Shown: piece by piece, positions 10,773 through 20,400 of the stretch
How positions within the stretch are numbered: position 1 is the stretch's first letter
Layout: each line of letters opens with the position of its first letter
Assembly (NCBI GenBank): GCA_933228895.1
Contig: OW121851.1
Location: 130,309,624 to 130,373,623, forward strand
From: Platycnemis pennipes
Taxonomy: Eukaryota > Arthropoda > Insecta > Odonata > Platycnemididae
Direction: 5' to 3'
DNA length: 64,000 bases
Notes under the pieces: model-generated
Told to the model about the DNA's origin: nothing
What the model saw: only the letters and a program-made list of their open reading frames with translations
The model's database searches: none
Program-made: the position numbers and the translations under genes

Positions 10773-10947
10773 CATGATGGAATTAACAAACTTTGCAAAT
10801 TTCCTTTTATAAATTTATTCACCACCCGGATTTCAACACATTGTGTCATCTTCAGGTGATGGCCAGCTGAAGATGACAGAATGTGTTGAAACCCAGGTCG
10901 TGAATAAATTTATAAAGTGAAATTTGCAAAGTTTGTTATTTCCACCA
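10773..10947. repeat. Foldback palindrome with hammerhead-like cores (copy 5)
   Basis: Inverted arms meet at about 10859. Each carries CTGAAGA, T, a stem G-A-C-A-C/G-T-G-T-T or its slightly decayed copy with AAT loop, GAAA, and CCGGGT or CCAGGT. Plus-strand core: CTGAAGA 10867-10873, GAAA 10888-10891. Minus-strand core: 10849-10855 and 10831-10834. It is nested inside the MITE. Confidence 0.6.
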
Positions 10948-10984
10948 GAGCACGTTCTATTTTCCGTTCAGTCATTCAGACATC

Positions 10985-11085
10985 GGCTACAGTAGGGTTT
11001 TATCGAATCACCATAAAGGTGTGTGGTAGGGGGTGAATTCTCACCAAACATGTACTACAAATCATGCATAAAAAAGGATTAGTAT
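10985..11085 (+). repeat. Dispersed repeat fragment shared with 14.56-14.90 kb
   Basis: The block GGTGTGTGGTAGGGGGTGAA followed by TCACCAAACATGTACTAC matches GGTGTATGGCAGGGGGTGAA and CCACCAAGCATGCACTAC near 14584. The family is not named here. The fragment lies within the MITE. Confidence 0.6.
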
Positions 11086-11349
11086 TTATATACTGTTCTA
11101 AACTTCACTATTTAAAAAAAGATAAAAGACATTCTCACAAACATTTGCACATTGCAAATTTTTTCTCTGTGGAACTCCTTGCTATTCTCACAAACGTCCA
11201 CACATTTGCCGCTTTACACGGTACAATTTCCTCATATCAGCCTTTGTAGAAGAAAATGTACACAAAATTGTATCGCGAAAAGCGGCCTTAAGAAGCATGT
11301 TGACCCTTGCAAAGGGAGTGGTACCCTGCCTCTGTCGCCATAAACTCAC

Positions 11350-11891
11350 CGTCCGCTGCTATTCGTCGTCGTCTGGCAAGGGCAACGGTAGAGGGATGGG
11401 TATTTCAGATGGCGTAGGACCGGTGGGAGGGAGCTGTGGTAGGGGTGGCAGCGGGATCCTTATGGGAATGGGGAAGAGTCCTTCGGCCCCTTCCACGGCG
11501 GGAGGCGCAGGGGAGTCCTGGGGGTCCTCTCGGGTCCCTTGTTGACCCTGGCTGGCCCCCGTGCGGAAGACGGCCCTCTTGCGGCGCAGCAGCGCCTGGA
11601 CCAGACCCTGGACGAGGTGGGACGGAATGGTGGGGCTGTGGGGCGGAGCCCTGCGGCCCTCGACAGCGCTGCTGCTGAACCCTGGGGTGTAGGTAGGGAT
11701 GAGGGGCGGCCGGCGGGGCGAAGGCCCTTGCGGCGGGCGTCGACAGCGGGGAGAGGGGTTGCCCAAGTGGCGGCGGCGAATCTGGTGCACCGGGTGGACG
11801 TAGGACGTCGCGCCGGGTGACGTCGCCGCGGTGATGAAACAATGCCCACGGGCGGTGGATTGTTGACGCTTTTCAGGCACATGGGACATGG
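11350..11891 (-). CDS. GC-rich proline-rich exon, candidate 5' exon of the host gene
   Basis: The minus-strand frame opens with MSHVPEKRQQSTARGH just inside an acceptor-like CATTCACACAG and runs for 176 codons to TAG at 11359-11361. Third codon positions are overwhelmingly G or C, which supports real coding. The product is Pro/Arg/Ser-rich and mostly disordered, with one structured-looking piece (HLVQGLVQALLRRKRAVF) and an acidic DDDE end. Nine bases after the TAG is a consensus donor, ACG/GTGAGT, in phase 0, which would match the phase-0 acceptor at 6543. Either the protein ends here, or the TAG is a mutation, an assembly error or a read-through stop. Function not recognised. Confidence 0.55.
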
Positions 11892-12762
11892 CTGTGTGAA
11901 TGTCCGTCCGAATACTGATGTCATGGGCATAAGAGGCACACGCTTTACTTGCTATTATTGTGCCGTAAAAAAAAGATGATTAAAATGAAAGATTAAGGTC
12001 TTTTCATGCCTGTTAGTACATGAACGGTTCAGACTCATCGCTGTGCCTTAACATGGTGACATTCGCCCAGTATTGAAAAAAATGTTTGCTTTCAATTTCC
12101 GACCTATTTGGGACAATAGCATAATTTTATGTTTCCAGCTCAGAGAGTGAAGTACTATTCAATGATGTTTAAGCGGGGAATTAGTTATCTGCAACTCCTG
12201 TAGATGGCTGTGCTGAATGTTTATATTTAGAAATGCTGTCGTACTTCTGGAACTTTCAATTATAAATCACACTTCCTGTAAGAATAGAAACAGGAAAGCA
12301 GTACTATTTAATATTTTTATATGATTAAACATTAATTAAGAAAGGAAGTGCTGATAAATACAAAATGCAATCAGTTGAGAGGGTTCTTGCGTACACAATA
12401 CGTATCCTTGTATATATACGGGGTGACATTGGCCCGGCTCATGGTCACTTCATCAAACCTTCCTCTTTCGATTACAAATTTATGGACAAAATAACGGTAT
12501 TTTTTGTGTTTAAAGTTTCAATCCTAGGCTGGGAAAAAAACTCATTTTCATTTCAGACAGGTAGGTGCAATTTCTCATCTCGAGAATACCGCGTCAGTAA
12601 CAAATGAAGTTGGAATGTAGAATGTATGCAGATTATACTCCAGGATCCTTGTAGAGCTGTATTTATGCCATTACTAGTGGTATATGTCAAATAATAAATT
12701 TTGCTACTGGTGGATTACCCCGCAGTTAATTAAAACACAAACTTAAATGAGTGGATAGTAAC
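11892..12762. other. No supported gene
   Basis: AT-rich intergenic or intronic sequence without a motif that I can name. Confidence 0.45.
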
Positions 12763-13680
12763 CTACCAGGACTGTGTTCCCCAAATATGACGAAGAGGGC
12801 TTTGTTAGTCAAGTAGTAACATTAAGTAAATTTGGGTTCCATTCAGTTAAAATGAATACGGATACATTGTTGCAGCCTATATTAGTAAAAAGGTAACAAG
12901 GGAAAAATAATGAAGTAGTTTAAGGGTAAAGATCTTGAATATAAGTAGGCTACGACTTTTAGAAAGTGCCATCCTGGTTTAACGTCAAGATTCGCTGCAA
13001 ATATTAAAAAATTATCAGTTTAACCTGAAACATTGGTAAAATATTTTGATAATTTGAAGGAATTTCATGACGTTGTGCCGTCAGCAAACTTTTAGAACAA
13101 TGAGGAAACATATCTGATGGATGATCCAGGGAATAAAGAGGCCTTGTGCAATAGAGGCTGTAAATTGCCTGAGCGCATTAGCAATTTCAGTAAAACGTCA
13201 ACTAGCATTACTATGTTTTTCGGAAATGTGGCTGAAATTTTCTACCCCCACATGTTCTTCAAAGGGGAACATTAACGGGCAACGTGGTGTTAAAATGGAC
13301 CAAATGGATGTAGATATAATCGGAAAAAGAATGGATGGTTTGATGCTGTAACGTTTCTGAACTGATTCAAATTTCATCTTTTGCCCGTTCTTAAAACGAT
13401 ATGTGTGTGGTAAAAGGGTCCTCTTAGGAAAAAATCTATCATTTTACATCAACCCGTATGCCGTTCGACGATGTGACAGAAAATGATCTGGAACTTATGT
13501 GTTTATCACCCAATACAACTTACCTGGCCCGACCTCTCGACGTCGTATTTTACGGGCCGATGAAAAAGGCTTGGCGAAAGAAACTGACTGAGTGGAAGGA
13601 ATCTGAAGAAGGTCGAAGACAGGGTGTTCTTTATGAGGAGAGTTTTCTCCTCTTTTGGCATTTCCAATGGAGAAGTTAGA
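12763..13680 (+). pseudogene. Decayed pogo/Tigger-like DDE transposase
   Basis: Across shifted frames and several stops the plus strand reads as the catalytic half of a pogo/Tigger (DDE_1) transposase: an EFHDVVPSANF region, EETYLMDDPG (family form NYDETN..DDPG), CNRGCKLPER, ITMFFGNVAEIFYPHMFFKGE, CRYNRKKNGWFD, then LSPNTTYLARPLDVVFYGPM and KKAWRKKLTEWK. The first catalytic Asp appears as Glu, the second (family GDN) reads RKN, and the third, in PLDV, is kept. With these losses and many stops the copy cannot be active. An upstream piece at 12.77-12.89 kb may be part of the DNA-binding region. Such enzymes cut and paste pogo elements at TA. No terminal repeats found. Confidence 0.7.
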
Positions 13681-13925
13681 GGACATTTCGAAATCTTGTT
13701 TATTTACTGGATTAAGGTAAAGTAGTCTATACCCTATATGTAAAGTTCAAGAGATTAACATGTTCCCCTTTATAAGTTGAGAATGTGAGCAACTGTTTCA
13801 CTCAACATCGGAGGAAACGGGAGGATTGTGAGCAGAAGAAGTCTACTTCAGGCAAAAGAAAAAAATTAAATGCTCCTCCATGCAAAAGTTTTTTCCCTGA
13901 TGATTTTTATATGGAATATAGGAAC

Positions 13926-14340
13926 GTTGCTTCAACTATATGGCAGCGAAGCATGGACAATAACAGTAGCAGAGAAGTTAAGTCTGGAAACATTTGAAAT
14001 GTGGTACTACCGAAGAATGATGAAGAGTAAATGGATCGACCGAGTGACAAACGAAGAAGTGTTAAGAAGAGTGGGAGAAAAGAGATGTATACTGAAAACA
14101 TTAAAAAGAAGAAGGGACCATCTAATTCGCCATATCTTAAGACACGATGGCCTGATGAAGACAATTATCAGATGAAAAGTGAATGAGAAGAACAGCAAAG
14201 GGAGACATTGTATGAGATATATGGAACAGGTCATGAAGGATATGAAAGAGTTACCTCAATATGAAGAGGTTGGCTGATCGAATAATCGAGTGGACGGCTG
14301 CGTCAAACCAATCCTAGGATTGTTGACCGATGATGATGAT
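13926..14340 (+). mobile_element. 5'-truncated RTE-like LINE fragment (copy 2)
   Basis: The frame reads LYGSEAWTI, TFEMWYYRRMMKSKWIDRV, TNEEVLRRVGEKR and RHILRHDGLMKT, closely matching the C-terminal region of the full-length LINE at 15.7-18.9 kb, and ends with the same 3' block (CCAATCCTAGGATTGTTGAC) and a (GAT)n tail. Stops and a frameshift follow MKTI. 5' truncation and a short simple-repeat tail are typical of target-primed reverse transcription. Confidence 0.85.
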
Positions 14341-14554
14341 TCAACATCTCATGCTTCACATGTTCAAAGATGGCCCACATTTCGAAAAAGACAAGGTCTA
14401 AGAAATATCGCCTAAGCTCTGATTCATATATTTCATTTCATGGGAACTATGGTTTATTTCATCTGGAAGCAGTGACATAAAATTTTCAGACAAATTGATG
14501 AGCACAAGTCACAACCATTGGATGAGATATTGATCCTAAGTCAACACATCTACA

Positions 14555-14900
14555 TCTACACGATACCCTGCAAGCCACCGCGAGGGTGTATGGCAGGGGG
14601 TGAAGACCACCAAGCATGCACTACCGACATGGAAACAAGAAACTATAGGGTCTCTTGCAACTAGATTGTTAGTATCTATAGTTTTTAAGGAATTAATACA
14701 TGCATCATGCACTGCAGACTACTCTAAAATATTTCCCCTACCTATCCCTTTGCTATGCTGCCTATTTTGTTCTCTTATAGTACGGGGGAAAAATGCCATT
14801 TTGAATCTATCAGTACGCAATCTATCTCTCTAATCTTATTTATCAGGTCGAATCTAGCATAATACGCTAGTGTTTTTAATATGTGCCTAACATCTTCAGT
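14555..14900 (+). repeat. Dispersed repeat, longer copy of the 10.99 kb family
   Basis: It begins CGATACCCTGCAAGCCACCG and continues through GGGTGTATGGCAGGGGGTGA to an AT-rich part near 14900. The first part matches the fragment at 10985-11085. A 77-codon open frame inside has no family motif. Probably a piece of a retroelement that I cannot name. Confidence 0.55.
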
Positions 14901-15656
14901 GAAGCTATCCGATTGAAATTTCTATAGAGATTAATAGATTTAATCTGTACTTTAACCTACGCTCTGATAATGATTCCCACCCTAATTCTTGTATTAATTC
15001 TGACTAGAATGTGGCCAATTTATAACTATATTTTATCATGGTAAGGAGTTTTCGGCAATGTTGTTTCCAAATGTTAAGAAGGTTTTGAGAAAGACTGTAT
15101 GGCAAAGGAAAATGAATAATGGAAGTGAAGACAGATTGCTTTATCACTGGAGCATCTTAGGAAGGAAAATTCAGTCCCTAAAAATGATTTCCCATAAATG
15201 TTTCTTTGATGTTCCTGAATTGAATTAATTTTGAACTGCGTCAATGTAACAATTCCTTTTCATGCTATTTTAATTAAAATAGGCAAGTTTCAGAACACGT
15301 GACGTTCCTTGGCGTAATATCATAATTTATTTGATATTTGGAACATATAAATGTTAAATAAATAACATTTTGGTACTTTAGATTTATATTACATATTTAT
15401 GTTGTCAATTTATATCTATATTTTATCAAAGTGAGGAGTATTCTGGAAATATTGATGACAAGGCGTCGAAATATAATTAAATAAATGAGATTTTTACTAT
15501 ATCTAGCATATCTATCTAATTTCTTAGATATCTATCTAATTTCTAACCTACTTACTTCAATTACGATCCACAATTGAACGAGGAGTAATAGATAACGTTA
15601 GATGATTAGTAGTTACATTAAAATTACGCCGTGGTCATCGGAGCGCGTCAAAAGCG
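14901..15656. other. No supported gene
   Basis: Very AT-rich. It contains small repeats such as ATTTATAACTATATTTTATC near 15017 and a diverged copy (ATTTATATCTATATTTTATC) near 15409, and a duplicated TATCTATCTAATTTCT near 15510-15540. Confidence 0.5.
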
Positions 15657-15667
15657 CATGATGGGAT

Positions 15668-18600
15668 CATCATCAAGGGTCAACAATCCTAGGATTGGTT
15701 TGACGCAGCCCTCCACTCGATTCTTCTATCGGCCAACCTCTTCATACCAACGTAGTTCCTCTCTTTCACGTCCTTTACGACCTGCTCCATGTAACTCATA
15801 CGAGGCCTGCCTCTTCCATTTTTCCCGTTCACTTTTCCCTCGACGATTGTCTTCATCAGGCCATCGTGTCTTAAGATATGGCCGATTAGGTTGTCCCGTC
15901 TTCTTTTTATAGTTTTCAGTAGACCCCTCTTTTCTCCCACTCTTCTTAGGATTTCTTCATTTGTCACTCGGTCGATCCATTTTATCTTCATCATTCGTCG
16001 ATAGCACCATATTTCGAATGCTTCCACCCTTTTCTTCTCCGCTGCTGTCATCGTCCATGCCTCACTGCCATAAAGGAACATGCTCCAGATATGCGTTTTA
16101 ATGAATTGCTTCCTAACATCCAAGCTTGTATTTCCAGCTGTTAGTAGATTCTTCTTTTGATAGAATGCCCTCTTTGCCTGGGCTAATCTACTCACTATTT
16201 CTTTCTTGCTTCGTCCATCGTTGGTTACTCTGCTTCCCAGGTAACAGAACTCTTTCACCTCTTCCAGTTTCTGTTTTCCTAGTTTAAAGTTGGTTTTGGC
16301 CTCTTCTCTTTTTCTGCACACCAATATCTTAGTTTTCTTCTTATTGATCTTCAGCTGATGTCTGGTCATTGTCCTTTCCATGGTTGTTAGCATCTTATTC
16401 AGCTCCTTCTCTGTCTCTGCTATGAGAGCTATGTCATCAGCGAATCATAGCATGCTGATTGTTTCTCCGTGGATGTTCACTCCAGAACACTTCTCCTTGA
16501 CTTCATCGATGGCTCTCTCAATGTAAACATTAAAAATTACGGGAGACAGTGCACAGCCTTGCCTCACTCCTTTCCTTATTCTTGCTTCTTCACAGCTGGG
16601 TCCAGATTTAATCACAGCTACTTGGTTTTTATACAAACTGTGGATAATTCTTCGATCATTGTAGGAAACTCCAATTCCTTTCAGAATATCAAGCATTGAA
16701 TTCCAGTCCACGTTGTCGAAAGCCTTCTCTAAATCCACAAATGCAATCAAGGTCGGTTTGTTCTTCTCCATTCTCTTCTCTATAAGCAGCCTAAGGGCCA
16801 ATATTGCTTCTCTCGTACCCTTACTTTTCCTGAATCCGAATTGATCTTCATCCAGGAACTCCTCTGCTTTTCGTTCTATTCTTCTGTAGATGATCCTTGT
16901 CAATATCTTCGATGCATGTGTCGTCAGGCTTATAGTCCTAAAATTTTCGCATTTCTCTGCTCTCTTATTTTTGGGAATAGGAATGATGATGTTTTTCTCG
17001 AAGTCCCTGGGTATTTCTCCTGTTGAGTACATGTCGCAGATGACATTATAAAGTTGGGCCAATGTCCTCTCTCCCGCATTCCTTATCAGTTCTGCGGGTA
17101 TATCATCAATTCCAGAAGCCTTATTCATCCGAAGGTCCCTTACTGCTGCGTCGAATTCCGATCTCAATATTGATGCTCCCATATCATCCTTCTCGACTTC
17201 GCTTTCCTCTTCAATCACTTTCGTGCTGAGGTCGTTCCCGTTGTATAACTCTTCGAGATATTCTTTCCATCTCTTCACTTTGTCTTCATTTTCAATCAAA
17301 AGTTCTCCATTCTTGTCCCTTATAGCATTGCATCTTGCGCTCCGTTCCTTGAAGTGGTTCCTCACTATCCTATAGGCAGCTTCCACCTTTCCAATGGTAA
17401 GGTTGTTTTGTACATCTTCGCACAGATTGTTCATCCACATTTCTCTAGCTTTCCTGGCTTTGCGACTTACTTCGTTCCTTATTCTTTTGTAGCAGAGCTG
17501 CCCTTCTTCAGTTTTCGGATTCTTGTACTTTCTTCTTTCTTAAATCAGCACTAAGACTTCTTCCGTGATCCATGGTTTCTTCTTAACAACTTTTCTTCTT
17601 CCAAGAACTTCTTTTGCGGCTTTTTGTAGTCCACATTTAATGTTTTCCCAACGTTCTTCTACTGGTTTCTCAGTCAGGTCCTCTCCTATGTTGTTTTCTA
17701 CTGCTTTTTGATATTCCAGCTGATTTTGAGTCTCCTTTAGTTTTTCTACTTGCCAAATGTTTTTTACTATTTTCTTCAATCTCTTGAATTTTAGATGGCA
17801 TTTCATCATCACTAAATTATGGTCGCTGTCGATGTCTGCGCCCGGGTAGCTTTTGCAGTCCTTCACCTGATTCCTGAACCTCTGCTTCACTAAAATGTAG
17901 TCTATTTGAGATCTTCCTCTGTCTCCTGGCATCTTCCATGTGTATTTTCTTCGGTTGTGATTTTTAAACAATGTGTTAGTAACCACTAACTTATGTTGTG
18001 CGCAGAACTCCAGCAGTCTTTCTCCTCTTTCGTTTCGGTTTCCCAATCCATATTTTCCAGTTATTCTTCCATCTTGTCCTTCGCCTACGACAGCGTTCCA
18101 GTCTCCTAAAATAATTAGGTTTTCTTCCCCTCTTACCTTGTTTATTACTTCAGTGATATCTTCGTAGACGTCTTCCACTTCTTCATCTTCGTAGTCCGAC
18201 GTAGGCATGTAAACTTGCACCACAATGGTATCTGTAGGCTTAGTTTCAATTTTAACCATTACAATCCTTTCACTGTATTGCAGGAAGCTCTTCACACGCA
18301 GTCCCGCACTCTTCCTGAGCATTATGCCTACTCCAGCGTTACCATTCAGTGATCCGGTGTGAATAATTCTATAACTTCCACTCCAAAAGTCTCCTTCTTC
18401 GGGCCATCTCATTTCACTGATTCCTAATACATCGAGGTCCATTCTCCGCATTTCCACCTTCAGGTTTTCCAGTCTTCCGCAGGTCCGAAGTGATCGCACG
18501 TTCCACGTTCCTACCCTAAAATGAGTATCACACTTGACTGATGTACTCTCTCGGGTAGTCCCCGCCCGGAGATCCGAATGGGGGACTATTTTACCTCCGG

Positions 18601-18949
18601 AATATATTACTCGAGAGGGTGCCATCACGTCTTGATAATAAAGGAAAGAGTGGAGTAGCTGCGACTCCTCGGGATAATAATGTGGTGGTTTCCCCTTGCC
18701 TTCCACATCGCAGTACTACAGCCGTTAAAGTAAATGTTACCACGCCTGTAGTGAAATGAGTGTCGCTGTACCGACCACTGTGGTCTCCACCTTCACTCAT
18801 GTGAGGAAGAGCTGCTGCCCTCTCCTCCGGGTGATGGGAAGCGTAATTGTTGGCGGCCTCCATCGCCAAGTCACGGCATCTTCACAGGTTCTGTATTATT
18901 TAAGGCCTACCTTACCCAAGGATAGACCAATACGCCCTCGGAATGCCGT
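15668..18949 (-). mobile_element. Full-length RTE-like LINE with 11-bp target duplication
   Basis: The 3282-bp element lies on the minus strand, bounded by an exact CATGATGGGAT at 15657-15667 and 18950-18960. It has a GC-rich 5' leader of about 240 bases, one long endonuclease/reverse transcriptase frame, a very short 3' region and a (TGATGATG) tail instead of poly(A). A compact single frame and a short simple-repeat tail fit the RTE group. At least three truncated copies with the same 3' end occur in the window (14.3, 32.0 and 46.1 kb), so the family has been mobile here. Clade placement is by motif only; related groups such as Proto2 are not excluded. Confidence 0.85.
15689..18706 (-). pseudogene. 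LINE endonuclease/reverse transcriptase, two nonsense codons
   Basis: One minus-strand frame of about 1000 codons is broken only by TAA at 17540-17542 and TGA at 16445-16447; the frame continues unchanged after each. The N-terminal third is an AP-type endonuclease: GTWNVRSL, LGISEMRW, ILGDWNAVVG, SQIDYILV and SDHNLVMM hold the expected catalytic Asn, Glu, Asp and His. The centre is the reverse transcriptase: DDIPAELIRNA, FRTISLTTHASKILTRII, LIAFVDLEKAFDNVDW, RIRKGVRQGCALSP, and the FADDIAL catalytic box immediately after the TGA. The C-terminus has LYGSEAWTM and ends RIEWRAASNQS. The protein would nick target DNA and prime reverse transcription there. The TGA replaces what is probably an Arg CGA codon, a typical CpG decay. 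Otherwise this copy looks nearly intact. Confidence 0.85.
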
Positions 18950-18960
18950 CATGATGGGAT

Positions 18961-20029
18961 ACAGTACGTAATTTCATTAAGCAAATAAACCCTTATAATC
19001 TAGCATTCTAGATATAAAACTAAAATAATTTAGTACTTATGAGATGCAAAAGCGAGCCACACATACAGCACAGCGCTCTCTTTTTATAAGGTCGAGAATA
19101 GATACCGGACTTGATACAGTTGTTTAATGGTGACGAGAGAAGGATATTGGCAATAAAATGCCAGAGAGGTATAATATTAGTTGTGTTTGGAAGATTTGAA
19201 AGAATGGACGCTCAGTTTATTCGGTTTAGATAGGATTTGGAGCATTATGACTCCAACCTCAAACACATTTTAAGAATAAGGAGCTTTTTAGGATCCATCT
19301 AACCTGCGCCACAGATTCATTCATTCAGTACACACACGGTACATGGGGGTACCAGTTCCTTTTTAAACATTCTGTTTTTCCAGTTGTAACATTAGCGTTT
19401 AATCTAAACATTTAGTTAGTTCATTGATTTACTTTAATTGAAAGCATTTAAATTTTAGCTTTAATTTTATTTAGAATATCGTTCATTAACTTCCTACTTT
19501 CTGATAGTTATCCTTCAATCAAGAAAATCTTTTTTTTCATAGCTTTACACAATAATGTTCTTAACATACCTTCTTTTTATCGATGCCTCCTTTTATTATT
19601 TTTTTACATGTTCAACTTGTCAATTCAAATTATAGTTGTTCCTTGATGACAGCTATTAATATATTAACTACTTCCCCCTCACAGCTAAATATCACCTCAA
19701 GTCATCACGTATTCCAAAAATTGTCTTTCCACGTAGGTACTGATTATTCCCATGATGGAATCGGCCCCTCCAGCGCCCCAGAATGCCTCCTTGGCCAGTC
19801 TCACCTCGAAATCAATCCTTCCACCACGCCATGGCGGAGTTTAATGCAGTGCTAATCTCAAAAGCTAGCGTACAACACATCTCAACCACAATCTGCCTAT
19901 AATAAGCTGAAGAATGCTGCTTTTCAGAGACAAGAGAGAGAGAGAGAGAGCGTAGGATTTCAAGATTATAAACGACACGATGACGTATATTAGTTAATAA
20001 TGTTCCGCTTTGCCACCCACTGCATAGGG
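18961..20029. other. No supported gene
   Basis: AT-rich, with a (GA)n run near 19930-19950. No family motif on either strand. Confidence 0.45.
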
Positions 20030-20400
20030 TGGGAGAGGGGCAGCAGTTAGTAAACACGGAGTTTCCATTTCCCTCTCAGCTCCTTCCTCTACTTCCCCGT
20101 AGCGCCCCCCACCGAGAGGGTATCATCGAGGGGGAGGAGGAGTGGAAGGACAGAGAATAGCCTTCTCCACCCTCGGAGAGAGAAAAGAAGGCGCGTATTC
20201 TACGGAGGCGAAGAGCACATAACCCCCTCCCATCCGCTTCTGATGAAACAAGTACAACCCCTCCCCTCCTTCTCCCTGGTTCTCTTTTCAACTCTTCTGT
20301 CTCCCCATTGGCTGCTGTCCCCACCCACCGCGTCTTACACCCCCCGCCACCCACAACAAGGGATCAAGGGATTGGAGGGACTGAAAGAGCTTGGCTGTTT
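20030..20400. other. GC-rich, pyrimidine-biased segment
   Basis: About 370 bases with much higher GC than the surroundings, C/T-rich runs on the plus strand and a 20-base (GA)n run just upstream. Open frames exist on both strands but are compositional. It lies upstream, on the minus strand, of the GC-rich exons in the first 12 kb, so a promoter or first exon is possible; that is speculation. Confidence 0.3.

Larger units (their letters stand above)
10628..11288. mobile_element. Harbinger-type MITE with TAA duplication
   Basis: The 661-bp element starts AGGCCGCTTTACACGACAC and ends with the complement of AGGCCGCTTTTCGCGATAC; the two ends match over about 30 bases (…ACAATTTTGTG…). TAA is present at both borders (10625-10627 and 11289-11291), the 3-bp duplication typical of PIF/Harbinger. 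It contains a nested foldback palindrome and a segment of a dispersed repeat, and a second internal copy of the terminal sequence near 11207. There is no coding capacity. Confidence 0.75.
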
